Assembly: GCA_951230915.1 (NCBI GenBank)
Contig: OX579641.1
Location: 9,858,001 to 9,922,000, forward strand
Source: Antitrichia curtipendula
Taxonomy: Eukaryota > Streptophyta > Bryopsida > Hypnales > Leucodontaceae
Direction: 5' to 3'
DNA length: 64,000 nucleotides
The translations under genes and the position numbers were made by a program. The first letter of the stretch is position 1; each line of letters opens with the position of its first letter. Below the pieces are notes generated by a model. It ran no database searches. It had not been told where the DNA came from and saw nothing but the letters and a program-made list of their open reading frames with translations. Below, piece after piece: positions 50,719-61,800 of the stretch.

Positions 50719-50991
50719 AAGGTGGGTACACCCAAACCGCCACTTTTTGCTACTGAGCCTAGTTACTGTTATTAGAATGGCCAAATTTTCATATGTTCTT
50801 GTTGGTAAGTGAAAGGAGGTTCCAACCCACCAGAGAATGTGGCATTTGGGTGCCGTATGCAAAAGTTATTAAGGAACAAAGTTTGGTTCTAAAATGGTTT
50901 CTTCCACATAGGTACAAAATTGATTTTGGAGATGTACACAGAGTAAAGATGGCGGTTTAAGGTCAGTGGCACATTTGGGTGTACCTACCTT
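50719..50991 (+). mobile_element. Family-2 TA-type MITE, 273 bp, best copy
   Basis: CTAC-TA precedes AGGTGGGTACACCC and GGGTGTACCTACCT precedes TA-CTGA, giving a clear TA duplication and inverted ends. The coordinates include one A or T of the duplication. No coding capacity. Confidence 0.88.
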
Positions 50992-52906
50992 ACTGAGGTA
51001 GAGGTATTTGTAACAGACAACTTAAATATTTCAGCCTGTAGGATATGGGAAATTTGTTGAGAAATTGAGCTCAATGTATGTGAAAATAAGGATGAGGGAG
51101 AATGCAAAAAAAAGGATTTTTTTCCTTCTCAAAACTCAATATTTTATTCAATATAAATGTGGATTCTTTGTTCGGACCCATTCCAATCTTGTAGACTCAC
51201 CTATAACAGTTAGCTTTGGAACTTCTCTCTAATCTAGGAGGGAAGAGAGATGAGTGGACGAGAAGAGTCAAAATAGATAATCTTTTTCAATGAACAATAC
51301 ATCCAACTATTGTCTACAACAGGTCACCCTACAAAGCCATCATAGGGAGGCTGTCCAAAATAGGTACTTCTACCTTAGTCATCATACTTTAGTGAGAAAA
51401 TAGTTTTTTGGATGATTGCAGTGTTGGACTTGTAGTTGTTGCAAAGTTAAAAATTCATCGATTCTACTAATGTCAATAGTAATTTTTGCCTTTGAAAATT
51501 TAGAACTTGTTCACTGTACCTACAAATTTATGCAAGTACTATCCATTTTGTTTTGGAAGCATTTTTTTAATGCATTTTTTCTCCATCATTATTACTTGCA
51601 TGCTTGTATTATTAATATAACTCTCAAAGGTTGGTTTTAGATGTGGAACTTGCTTGCAAGATCTCAAATAAAATTTGCTATTTGTAGCCACAATTTAATA
51701 AGGCCTACATTTAAATTGTTCAAGCAAGATTCTTTTATAGGAGATGTCAATATAGCATCTATCGCAACTATTGAGACCCTTCATCTGCCATAAACATATC
51801 CTGAGAGGCAATGGCATGGTATTGGGTTTTAAAATGTGATCTAATATTGGTGCACAATAGGTATTCCTTAATTTTGTAAAATAGAATGAAATTCTCTAAA
51901 ATTAACCTTTATAGTGACATTTAGGTTTAAAAATTAGACTTCAAAGTTTTCACTTTGATTTTTGTCTTTTGAAGAGAAGATAAACATCTAAAGTCTAAAC
52001 TATGGTGCATTTAGAGTACATTTTTTTCAAAAGAAAATGTACAATTTTTTGCATTTTGAAATCCCCCAAAACACTAAATCAATCTCAATTCACTTAATTT
52101 GATATTTTGGTGGTATAATCAATGTGTCACATACTAAAATTGTTTGTAGTCAAAAGTTTTGAACCATCATTGTCATTGTGATAATGTGTTTTCAAAATCT
52201 ACATAACATTGAAGACAAATAAATATGACAATCACAATAATTGACCACAAATATTGATATATCTAAAATCTAAAGAATTTTCATAATAGTGTCCCCTAAA
52301 AATTTCAAATAATTCCTAAATTATTGCAAATTAGTGCTATTTCTAGTGGAGGCACTAATTGAACTACATTGCCTTCAACAAGCACAAGTTTATATTACAA
52401 AATGAATATTGTAGGTTAGTATAATTTGTATTTAGAGCATGAGTATAAATGCTCTAACAAGTGATTTTGATGATTCTCCAAGGGTCACATGAGAAAAGGG
52501 CCCTCCACCTAGGCCCTTGCAATATGTAGAATTTCATCAGGTTCAACAAAAAACAAGCCAAAACTTATAACAATCAAGGGCCTATGCAACCATTCTAGAC
52601 TATAGATTCAATGTATTTATGACATTATTTGATCTTATGAAAGGTTGGTTCACTACGTCAAAGCAATGTGAGTTGTTGTAGAGGTGCTATGTGTTTGTAT
52701 GGAGTTGTATGGTTGGGAGTGTAGGCAAAAGCACCTACATCCATAGTTAAAAGAAGTGGTAGATGAGTCTCAAAGGGCACGAAGGGAAAAGATCGGGTGC
52801 AAATAAGGAATTCAATGCATTTAGGGCTCAAATAGTGTTTGGAATTTTGGATCCCTATTGAAACCAAATCAACAGTGATGTATTGTTGCTCACGACATCA
52901 ACTAGT
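50992..52906. other. AT-rich intergenic DNA, no gene seen
   Basis: Only short chance frames; no repeat with defined ends recognised. Confidence 0.45.
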
Positions 52907-53156
52907 TTAACCCCTGAACGCCCAAGGGGACAAAATATGGCCTCTGCATTTTTGAAAGATGTCCTTGTTTGACTCTTATAATCTTTTCAATGGTACGGTC
53001 AAAGGACGCGTCTCTTTCCCTATATCTCCGGACATGTCTCTACTACCAATCGGTACGGTCAATTAGTGTAAATCTTTTTTTAGGTGATAGTTTAATTGGA
53101 ATAGGTATAGAAGGGTTTAGATTTTTGTGAACATGGGCTGGGCGCTCAGGGGTTAA
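52907..53156. mobile_element. 250-bp TTAA-flanked MITE
   Basis: Ends are TTAACCCCTGAACGCCC and GGGCGCTCAGGGGTTAA, inverted with one mismatch. The outermost CCCCT matches family 1 but the rest differs. The interior holds two copies of CGGTACGGTCAA-like sequence (about 52993 and 53050). No coding capacity. Confidence 0.88.
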
Positions 53157-53182
53157 GATTTGCACTATCATGACAAGGTTTA

Positions 53183-53455
53183 TGGTGGGTACCCCCCAAA
53201 GCACTATTGACTTTAAACCACCATCTTCATTCTATGTACATCTCTAAAATCGGTTATGTACTTATGTGGAAGAAACACTTTTAGAACCAAACTTTGTTCT
53301 TCCATAACTTTTGCATACAATGTCCAAATGTTCCGTTCTTTGGTGCATTGGAACCTCCTTTCACTTGCCAATAAGGAAATACGAAAATTTGAACCATGCA
53401 TTGATAGTAATTAGGCACAGTAGCAATTAGTGACGGTTTTGGGGATACCCACATT
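53183..53455 (-). mobile_element. Family-2 TA-type MITE, about 273 bp
   Basis: The left end is TGGTGGGTACCCC after TA. The right end is GGGGATACCCACA near TTA. Interior blocks TGTACATCTCTAAAATCGG and GTTCTTTGGTGCATTGG match the other copies in reverse orientation. Confidence 0.82.
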
Positions 53456-53456
53456 A

Positions 53457-54230
53457 GGCGCTTGGTCATGGGTCTCTAGTTGCATGAACTCACACGGCAT
53501 GTACCGTTGCAGTGCCCAGTAACTGGCCCAGGACTGAGGATGCTCTACGTAATTGAAGTGTCTAGGTCAGGCAAGCTAAGTTAGGGCAAGGGGCCTGAGG
53601 GGCAAGCAAGCAAGCAAGCCAGCCATCTTAGCTAAGTAAGGAAGAGCGAATCTGAGACCTCCGTCATCCGATCATGCCCGGAGCCTAGGCTGTCGATGCG
53701 TCCCTCCCTCCACGAGATCATGCGCTTGGCCTGCAAGACGGGAAGCTGCGGCCCAACCCCTCCCGGGGTTATAATAATAGCGGCGCCAGGGATTAAGTCA
53801 CTTATTACCCAGCGTTAAAAACACACGGCATTCGCACCTTTGCATGACGACGGACCCGTCCTGTCCAGTTTCGAAGTTAAATCGTTTTTTTTTAGGAAGG
53901 GGGGCTCCATTCAGTTGCTGAGTGCTGCGCCATTTTGAAATGCGGGAACCATGCAGGAGTTGCAGGTCAGTTGCCTGCATGCAGGCGATGAATGAAGCAG
54001 CTTTGGCTTGGTTCAAACCAACTGAAACGAACCTTGGCCGAATGAAACAAAGAAAAGAAGCGGAGACTGTGAAAGGAAGGAAGGAAGAAAGAAACGGGGC
54101 TAACACCCGCCCGGACAACAGTCTCCCGCAATCCAAGGTTCTCAAAGTCCGAAGTTCGAATATTCCGTTTTCAAGTATAGAATCTTTTTATGATCGAAAT
54201 GAACTCCGATCAGAGGAGGTCTAGCTTAAG
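53457..54230. other. GC-richer, apparently low-copy segment
   Basis: It begins right after a family-2 MITE and ends where AT-rich DNA resumes. It contains a short GCAA run (about 53602-53618). Overlapping open frames of 100 and 115 codons exist on opposite strands at 53798-54224, but neither is recognisable and they cannot both be genes. No gene called. Confidence 0.4.
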
Positions 54231-54337
54231 TTATTCTGTGTTCTCCAGTCTTCACACCCCAATATGCACATTTGACAGAATGTACAATGTGAGTGTTGAT
54301 TGAATACTCTAGTGGGAAGGAGGTCTGGGCTTCTTGG

Positions 54338-54421
54338 GGCACCAAATGATAGTAGGAGAGATTGGTTCCATGGGTGCAAATGGACACCAAGAATCAAACT
54401 CTCCTACTATAGTTTGGTGTC
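54338..54421. repeat. 84-bp foldback (two arms of about 23-24 bp)
   Basis: The left arm GGCACCAAATGATAGTAGGA continues to AGAGA. It pairs with CTCTCCTACTATAGTTTGGTGTC on the right with about three mismatches, and the stem can extend inward through partly complementary bases. Neither terminal TA/TTAA duplications nor a relative in the window was seen. It could be a very short MITE or a small-RNA foldback. Confidence 0.55.
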
Positions 54422-55579
54422 ATGAGATACTCCTTTCTAACAAAGAAGACAATAATGACTAAAAAATACAATTGGTCATTCATTTGGATATAAGTTACTA
54501 AATACTAGTTGTTCATGTAAATCTATGTCATGGAATTTACCTCTAGAAGGAAGCACAAAGAATAGCAATTGTTATATTTGTTCCTTCTCCACATTAAGTT
54601 GAGTTGAAAAATGATCCACTTGGGACCATGTGTTCATTTCAATTTTGTAACCAAACATTGCACATGCAATGGAATTATAATCCAAATTCGAGTACTCAAC
54701 CACAGCCTAATCCAATTGAATTGAGTTTTATGTATACCCTATGCATTTGTTAGGAGACCTACTACAAGTTGAGTTTGAATGACATTTTTGAGACACATAC
54801 AATGAATTAGACTTTGAAGTGGAATGATGACAAAAAGGAAATTAAGACCCATTTTCTTATCCAATTGAGTTTCCCAACTCCACTATGGTTTGTGGAAATT
54901 GGAAAACTCAACTCACCTATGACTTCAAAGAGATCAAAGTGAGTTTTTAAAATTCAACCCAAATTTCTAACTAAGTTCTCTATGCGCCTATATAGGGAGG
55001 ACATTGGTCCATTTGGTCTATATAATAGAAGCTATGTTGATAGAAACATTGTATACATAGAGAAAAGAATGGATACAAGAAGACCTACAATTGGTCTAAT
55101 TGGTCATGTAGATCTTCTTGGGGGTCGTCTTCCTAGTCTAAGCAAAATGTTTTGACTAGTAATAACTTATCACCTTATTGGAGTCTAAAATATTCTCTTA
55201 CATTTGAAAATTTTGAGTGACTTAGTCATACTGTTCTTGATACATTATGCATCTATGGCCTTGACTCAATGACTTTGGCCTTGGTACTTTGATGAAGTCT
55301 CATGAGTTCAAACCCAAATGTCTACTACTCCACCCAACTATGGTTTGGAAAAATGACCTTGTTGCTGTATGGGAACCTGAGAATTTAAAGAAAAGAACAT
55401 GTCAGTTCTTTATAGGGTCTACTTCCTAACAAAGATATTAAGGATAAAAATTAACCCTCTATGTCCATGAGGCTTAGATAGTTTATTGGAGTTAACCTTC
55501 TTCTTCTACTTGCTACATTTCCTCATATATAATTTCCATGAAGCCACGTCCTCAAGTTTTACGAAGTTAGAGTAGATTA
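54422..55579. other. Intergenic DNA, no gene seen
   Basis: Moderately AT-rich. It holds a short hairpin at about 55078-55119 with 13-base arms (AAGAAGACCTACA / TGTAGATCTTCTT). No coding or RNA gene recognised. Confidence 0.5.
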
Positions 55580-58500
55580 TAAATTGTTCAGAGTACGTCT
55601 AGAGCTGTAGAAACATTCTGTAGCTGAATGCGAAATATTCTTTCGTACGCAGAACAACTACCAACAGTCGAACTCTTCTTCGTTCACGCTGGTCTTTGGA
55701 CCAGAATCATGACTTGCTTCTTCATCTCCGTCCGAAAGAAAGAATGAAAACAATAAAAGAAACCCCTACAGTACTGTAGTGGGAAGTGCTAGCTTGCTGG
55801 CTGGCGTGTCAGAGGCGGACAGGGGGTGCCGGCAACCCCCACGGTTGGGTTGCACCATGAACGCAAGAGGCCAGAGAGTCCTGGCTAGGGCAGGAGAAGC
55901 AGAAGCAGCATCCCATGGTCGAACGAATCCGCCATCATGGCCCGCTGCACCAACTTGGCTTGCACTGCCTACAAGGCTCCAACAGTCAAAGGAGCCGCGC
56001 CTGGCCTGCTTGTCGGGACACTATTCCCCTTCTGCTACCCCTAACAACACTAGCGCAACACTAGCAATTCCACTAGCAACAGTAGCAACACTAACTTACC
56101 CACACTAGCAATTCTCCTAGCAATTCCACTAGCAACATCAGTTGCTCGATCATCAGTGAGCCTGGTTCGTAATTCCCATGTAAGTTAGCGACAGGCCTTG
56201 CAACAGGCAGCAACCCGTGGATGGAATGAACCCATCAGCATCCCCATCATCCCAGCAGGGAGGACCGTAGCTGCTGGATGCTGCCCTGCCGGTCCTGCGG
56301 TCTGATCGTTGTTGCCCCAGTAGCGGCGCTGGCTGGCTGGCTGGGTGGATTGTGCCCCAAAACCACCTCCCACCTCCAGGTCCTTTGTTGTAGCGGCTGG
56401 AGCCTGGGCACGCAGCAGGATCTAGGGCACATTTAGTGGTGATAGGAACCATCATCACGCACGCACCACCAAGTACGGAGCCTGTCTGAGCCACGGCTAA
56501 GATCTATCAGTCTCTTGAAGGATCCTGCTGCCCGCACTTGACAAATTACTCCGACTCCCACTCTCCACTCCGTTGTTCAGTGAGCCTGCTGGTTGTGTTG
56601 TGTTTGAGAAGCGAAGAACACGTCTGTCGAGCTCATGAACCCGGCCTTGTGCTCGTGCTTGCTGACGGTGGAAGCGGCTTAGGTCTAGTATTGGCCAGGC
56701 TCAGGTCTAGTCACGGTTAGGTTCCGACTTTGGTCGCTTCTTCTTTCTGTGCTTGAGAGTGACCGGTGCTTACTGTCGGAGAAAGGGTGGATCTCGCTGC
56801 AACGTCTGTCTGTGGCGTTGCGTGATCAGTCGAAGAGATTTTTGATTTGCTGGTTTGTGGAATCAGATGAAGCAAGAGGGGGAGCAAATTCGTTAGGACG
56901 ATTAAGTGCACCGTTCTTAGACGTTGTTTCTACACGCCGACTGAGCTGAGTCACTTCATTGGATCCACGAAACTTGGGAATACATGCGGTAGTGTGAACC
57001 GTAGTGTTTGAAAGACGTTTAGATTCATGGATCTCCATCTTAGAATTCGAACAGTCTAAACCTTGTGACAATCCCTCAACCTGAGAGCCTGGCGTTGCTG
57101 GATACGGTACGTGATCGTCGAGGTGGAGGCTACTCTTACCGCATTACGATCAGTGCTGTGGGTGTGCTTGTTGGAATAGAAAACTTCCAGTTGCTCAGTG
57201 AACATACCGTTGTTTTCAAGTCTTTTGGTTGCAGTTTCGTGCCCGTCGTTCGAGCTCTTCTACTCGTCGACACCTCCCAGTGTGCAGTGAAGCAGATGCT
57301 TCTTCAATCCGCTCCATAACAAATTTGTGTCCGAGTAGCATCTCATTGAACGGGAAGAGTCGGTGTTTGGTTCAAGCCTGGAACAATCTCGACGAACCGG
57401 TGGCATGGCTGTTACGACGATACTCTAGTACCACATCTTGGTACTCGAGGAAGGCTGACCGTGTTAGTAGCCAAATTGCGAGTCACTGGTCATCTGGACA
57501 CACGTTCAATAGCACTGTTGGGGCGCCTGTTAGAACTGCTACAGAGGCTTGTCTGCTAAGGCAGCAGTGTTCATCGGTTTGAGTGCGATCTGCATCTTGG
57601 GGGCGCACATACGCCTGCATCTGCTGCGAGTCGACTTATTTGCGTCGCCGTGGTTGCCAGTCGCAGTCTGGACTCGTCGTAACTGTGTGGACCACTGAGC
57701 TTGTAAGCTCATTCAAGCACCCAGACCGTCTTAGAAGATTAGAAAATCGTTCAGGACTGCAGGAGCAAGTCCTATGCATGTTTTTGAGCCCACAGCTGCC
57801 ATTTCGGTACCAGCCAGAGCCTCCGTATGAGTGATTTCTCTTTAGAGATAGCAAGAGTTTTGCAGTTCCAATACTGAAATATCCGTTCAGAAGGCATCCT
57901 CAGGGTCATCCTGAAAATCTTTCTCGAGAGGATCCTTCTACGTAGTTTGGCTACTTGCTGCAGAACTTGCGTTATTCCTACGTGGGCTCCGTGTGTCGCG
58001 GAAGGTACCCTTCCAGTCTTGAGAGCGATCTAAGAGGCGGGAACCAGATTACTTGCGTAGGCTTGAACGAAAGCTGAGACGTCAATGCTTCACCCTTACA
58101 GACTTGTGTATGTCTCTTAAAAGGGCGGAGTCGCCGACGAGGGTGCTATCTGTTGCATGGTGCAGTGAGGTCCGCAGATCCAAGTCGTTAACCAAGTTGG
58201 ACCCGTCTGTGCACGACCGCTGCGTTCACATGAAGAGAACTCAACAATTGAAGTGGTGCAGGTCTCGAGTGCGAGACGAGCTTCAAATCAAATAGAGGTT
58301 CTAAGTCGTTGTTAATCTCCTCAAGATCATCACCACCTGTAGAGTGCTGTTGCAAGGGGCTTTCTTTATTGTCTAGAGCCCCAGGTAAGACCCCAGGTTG
58401 AGCTCGCAGCAATTGATATATTCCAGCGTGCGTTCGTGTAGTTTACAACGAGATTCCTGCGTGCAAGGCCCTGGAACCAAGGTCCCTGAAAAGTAAGCTG

Positions 58501-58886
58501 GCTCAGCTTTCATATCTGTTTCTCAACTTGAGATAGAAGGCGCCTCATCCAGGAGACTCCCCACAATTTCATGTTTCACTAGTCCATTTCCTTGTCTGCA
58601 GTTCTAGCTTCATGCAGGCCGTGGCTTATAACTTAAAACATTCACCAAAATAAAGCAGCACCAGCACCAGCAGCTGAAGCAGTAGCGTTTACAAACTTTG
58701 GTGTGGAGGCGCACGTTACGTCCGTGCAAGCCAGCTTCATCACGGTGCAGCTAGAAATCCGTATGGGCCAGTAGAGCAGGCAATAGCTGCTGCTCCAACA
58801 GTCAGCTTCATCATTAAGGAATATAATTCTCCGATTTGTGTCCATCCAAAGACACGGTGGAGCACTCTCAAGACCAAGCGGGTGCG
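55580..58886 (+). other. GC-richer upstream region of the WIP gene; possible long 5' leader or promoter
   Basis: Base composition rises clearly compared with the preceding 50 kb. Open frames of 60-117 codons occur in several frames on both strands, but none shows a recognisable domain or consistent coding character. A short clustered repeat of CTAGCAATTCC/CTAGCAACA-type units lies near 56045-56135, and a CAG/CAC-rich patch at 58653-58685. I infer promoter and 5' leader sequence, perhaps with upstream ORFs. A decayed gene is possible. Confidence 0.4.
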
Positions 58887-61800
58887 ATGAGTTCTAGGTA
58901 CAACCCTCAGAGCTCGGTGGCCGTGCCGCGCTCTCACAGTGCCATCACCGCCCACCCCATTCCGTTCTGCGAGTGGCTCAAGCCCAGCACCCAGCCTGGG
59001 CAGGAGCTGCTGTCGCATTATCCTGTGGCCATCCCCTACGAAAGCTTGTATCAACCAAATGGGACCAGTCATCAGGCAACGGGAAGCAGCTCCGCCTCCT
59101 ACTTCCCGACTCCGCCTCGGTCACCAACCTCTGTCCACCGGGTATGCATCTATGTGCTTAACTTCCTTCTCCCCCTATCAATCTTCATCTCCCTCACTTC
59201 CTGCGAATTGCTTAAAGGTTATTAAGGGTACGTGCCACTCATTTTCGATACTCCTGCCTCACTATATATTGTCCGAACCGGTTCTTGTTTGGCGGCCACA
59301 TTGTGGTTCATAGTCCTTTCAATGCTCATTAGAACAATAGATTTGATGGTCTAGCTGCAACTAACTACTCGTGGGCTTAGCAAATTTATTACGCTGAGGA
59401 CATAATAGTACTTGGACACAACATGCTCATCATGACATCCTCCCATAGCTACAACATGTTTGGCGACCACATTGCGGTTCCTAGTCCTTTCAATGATAAC
59501 TTGAATAATAGAATCGACGGGTTGCTGCAATTATCTCGTGCACTTAGGTAATTTGTTACGCTGAATATATAATTGAACTTGCGCACAACATGCTCATCAT
59601 GCAATCTTCACATAGCTGCAACTGATTGCAGATGTAACGATGTCGTTGTGGTAATTAGAAGATGTGTATGAGGATGAGCACTGAATTTGGTCCTTTCGTA
59701 GGGCACCGTTGCTGCATCGATGGCAGAAAATGAGGTTGGAAGTGAGTAGCAATGTGGTAGCCGGTCCATCTCGCTTAATGCTATGCACTGTGAATTATGT
59801 ATAAATTTACGGTGGCAGCATGATTTTCCAGTGAGTTAAACTGCAGATGTCGTTGTGAAAGTTGATCATTAGTCCCCGAGTGTTGTTATGTTCGTGTCGT
59901 TTGAAGGATTGCAATGAACCTGGAGCCCGCCACTGTGGCGGAGAATATGTCAGGTAGTTGACACTGGGAGCTTTTGGGTACGATTCGAAGTAAGTTGCGG
60001 ATTTTGATGAGTATAGTAGGTCGCACATCTATAGTGCAGCGAACCGAGCGTCTGACGTCTGTTACGTGATTGGCATGTAATGGAGAGCGTGACGTTAAAG
60101 AACTCCTGGTACCACTTTCTCAGCTCTGTTGGTGCACGACGCTGTGCCTTCCAGTTAATGCTCTGGTCAGCGGGTCAGTCTGTGTATATGAAGCGTCGCC
60201 TTGTGGCGACAGAAAGCTGCCAGCCTTAATGCGCCGTGACTGGGTTTAATGTCTGTCTGCCCACGCACAGTAGTATCTGCAGATCATTTAGGACTGTTTA
60301 ATTTTTGGAATGGAACCTTTCAGATGAGATCATTCCGCCGGGGTACGTTTTCATCTGGTAATCAATTCTCAGTCGCCAGTGCAGTCACAAGGGATCGTAA
60401 CTAGCTGGGTCATGCATCATCAAGTGGTTCTCCAAGCCTGGAGTTTCAAGCTGGAACGTTCCAAACCAATTGCTCACCTTGATGGAAATGCTAAAGAATT
60501 GATCGATATTTAGCAAATCATGGACTAGCTAGTGGCCAATCATGTATTAGTCTTCGTTGAAACAGTTTCTGTACCTATTTGTCTATTGATGTGAGCACTG
60601 ATTGGTGATTTTCTCGGTTTTCAATTGGATATATCCATTCCAATCTCGGTTGAGTGTTGGCCCTGATCATTCAAAATTTGTGATGCATAGTTGCTTGCAT
60701 GTTTTGCAGTTGCCGTACCCCCCACCCGAGGCGTACCCCTGCGACGCGGGTTTCCGGCAATCGCCCGACCAGTACTACCAGCAAGCGCGTGACCAATACG
60801 AATGGCAACAGCAACGGACGTCATACCCTCACATGCCGCCCAACAGCCGCATGTCGAGCGAGCCGCTACCATTCCTGAGCTTAAGTCCCCCGACCGGTTA
60901 CGGCCCCGGCGTCAGCCCCGACCACGACAAGCCGCAGAGGACGGCCATGCTGCTGCCCCCACCCCCGCTCGAGGCTAGCGCGACCTCGACCTCGCACGCG
61001 TCGGAGGAGTCCGCGGACGAGAATAATGTTACGGTGGCGCTGCACATCGGCCCGCCCTCCGCTATGTCCTCCGACGACCGGAGTATGAGCATGAGCATGA
61101 TGAGCCTGCGTGGATCCACGGAGAGCGATCGTAGCGTCAGCGTCTACGACTCGCTCAGCCTGGCGGAGCGAGAGCGCTTGCAGCGCGGCCGCGGCCGACT
61201 GCCCGAGGGACAGTACTGGATCCCCACGCCCGCGCAGATCCTCGTCGGACCCACGCAGTTCTCCTGCCCCGTCTGCAACAAAACGTTCAACCGATACAAC
61301 AATATGCAGGTGCGCGCATTCACATTCTTTCTTTCTTTCTTCCCTTGGGATTGCATTATTAACCCCGGGCCCTTTGTCTTTTTCTTTGTCAGGGGTGGAT
61401 GTGCCAACATTGGATTTGCTGTGTATATAGACCATAGATTTTCTCACTTGTCTATCATACCTACCAAGCGCTTCGTATTATTATCTCAGTTCTAACACAC
61501 TTTCAATATCACCTCTGCTCGTAATTTTGTACTCCGTAGCATTTTGAGTCTGCTACTGCATCATCTTGTAGCGCATTTTTTACTCTAGCTAGCATCTTGT
61601 AGCTTATGAATGAGTCGTACCTAGCAATGCTATTATTGAAGTGCTTCACTGGCTTTATCATGGCTAGAAGGTCTCACTTATTATGTTCATGCATTATAGC
61701 TGGAATCTCGACATTGTGGCATTGGGAGTGATGGCTATGCGAGATAGTGGATTGCATGTGACATACTGCAGTTACAAGGGATAGGTCTGATCATGCTACC

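Noticed and set aside
53798..54145. 115-codon minus-strand frame upstream of WIP
   Set aside because: It conflicts with a plus-strand frame of similar length, starts near a MITE border and has no recognisable domain.
58836..58886. WIP start upstream of 58887
   Set aside because: The frame there opens on TTG, not ATG, and an in-frame TAA lies at 58824. The first real ATG is 58887.
60881..61447. 188-codon minus-strand frame opposite WIP exon 2
   Set aside because: It is a shadow of the GC-rich exon. The plus strand has the WIP and zinc-finger motifs, splice sites and codon pattern.
61310..61495. Extension of WIP exon 2 into the following open frame
   Set aside because: It would destroy finger 1. 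A GT donor at 61310 and a matching phase-0 acceptor at 62705 rebuild a canonical C2H2 finger.
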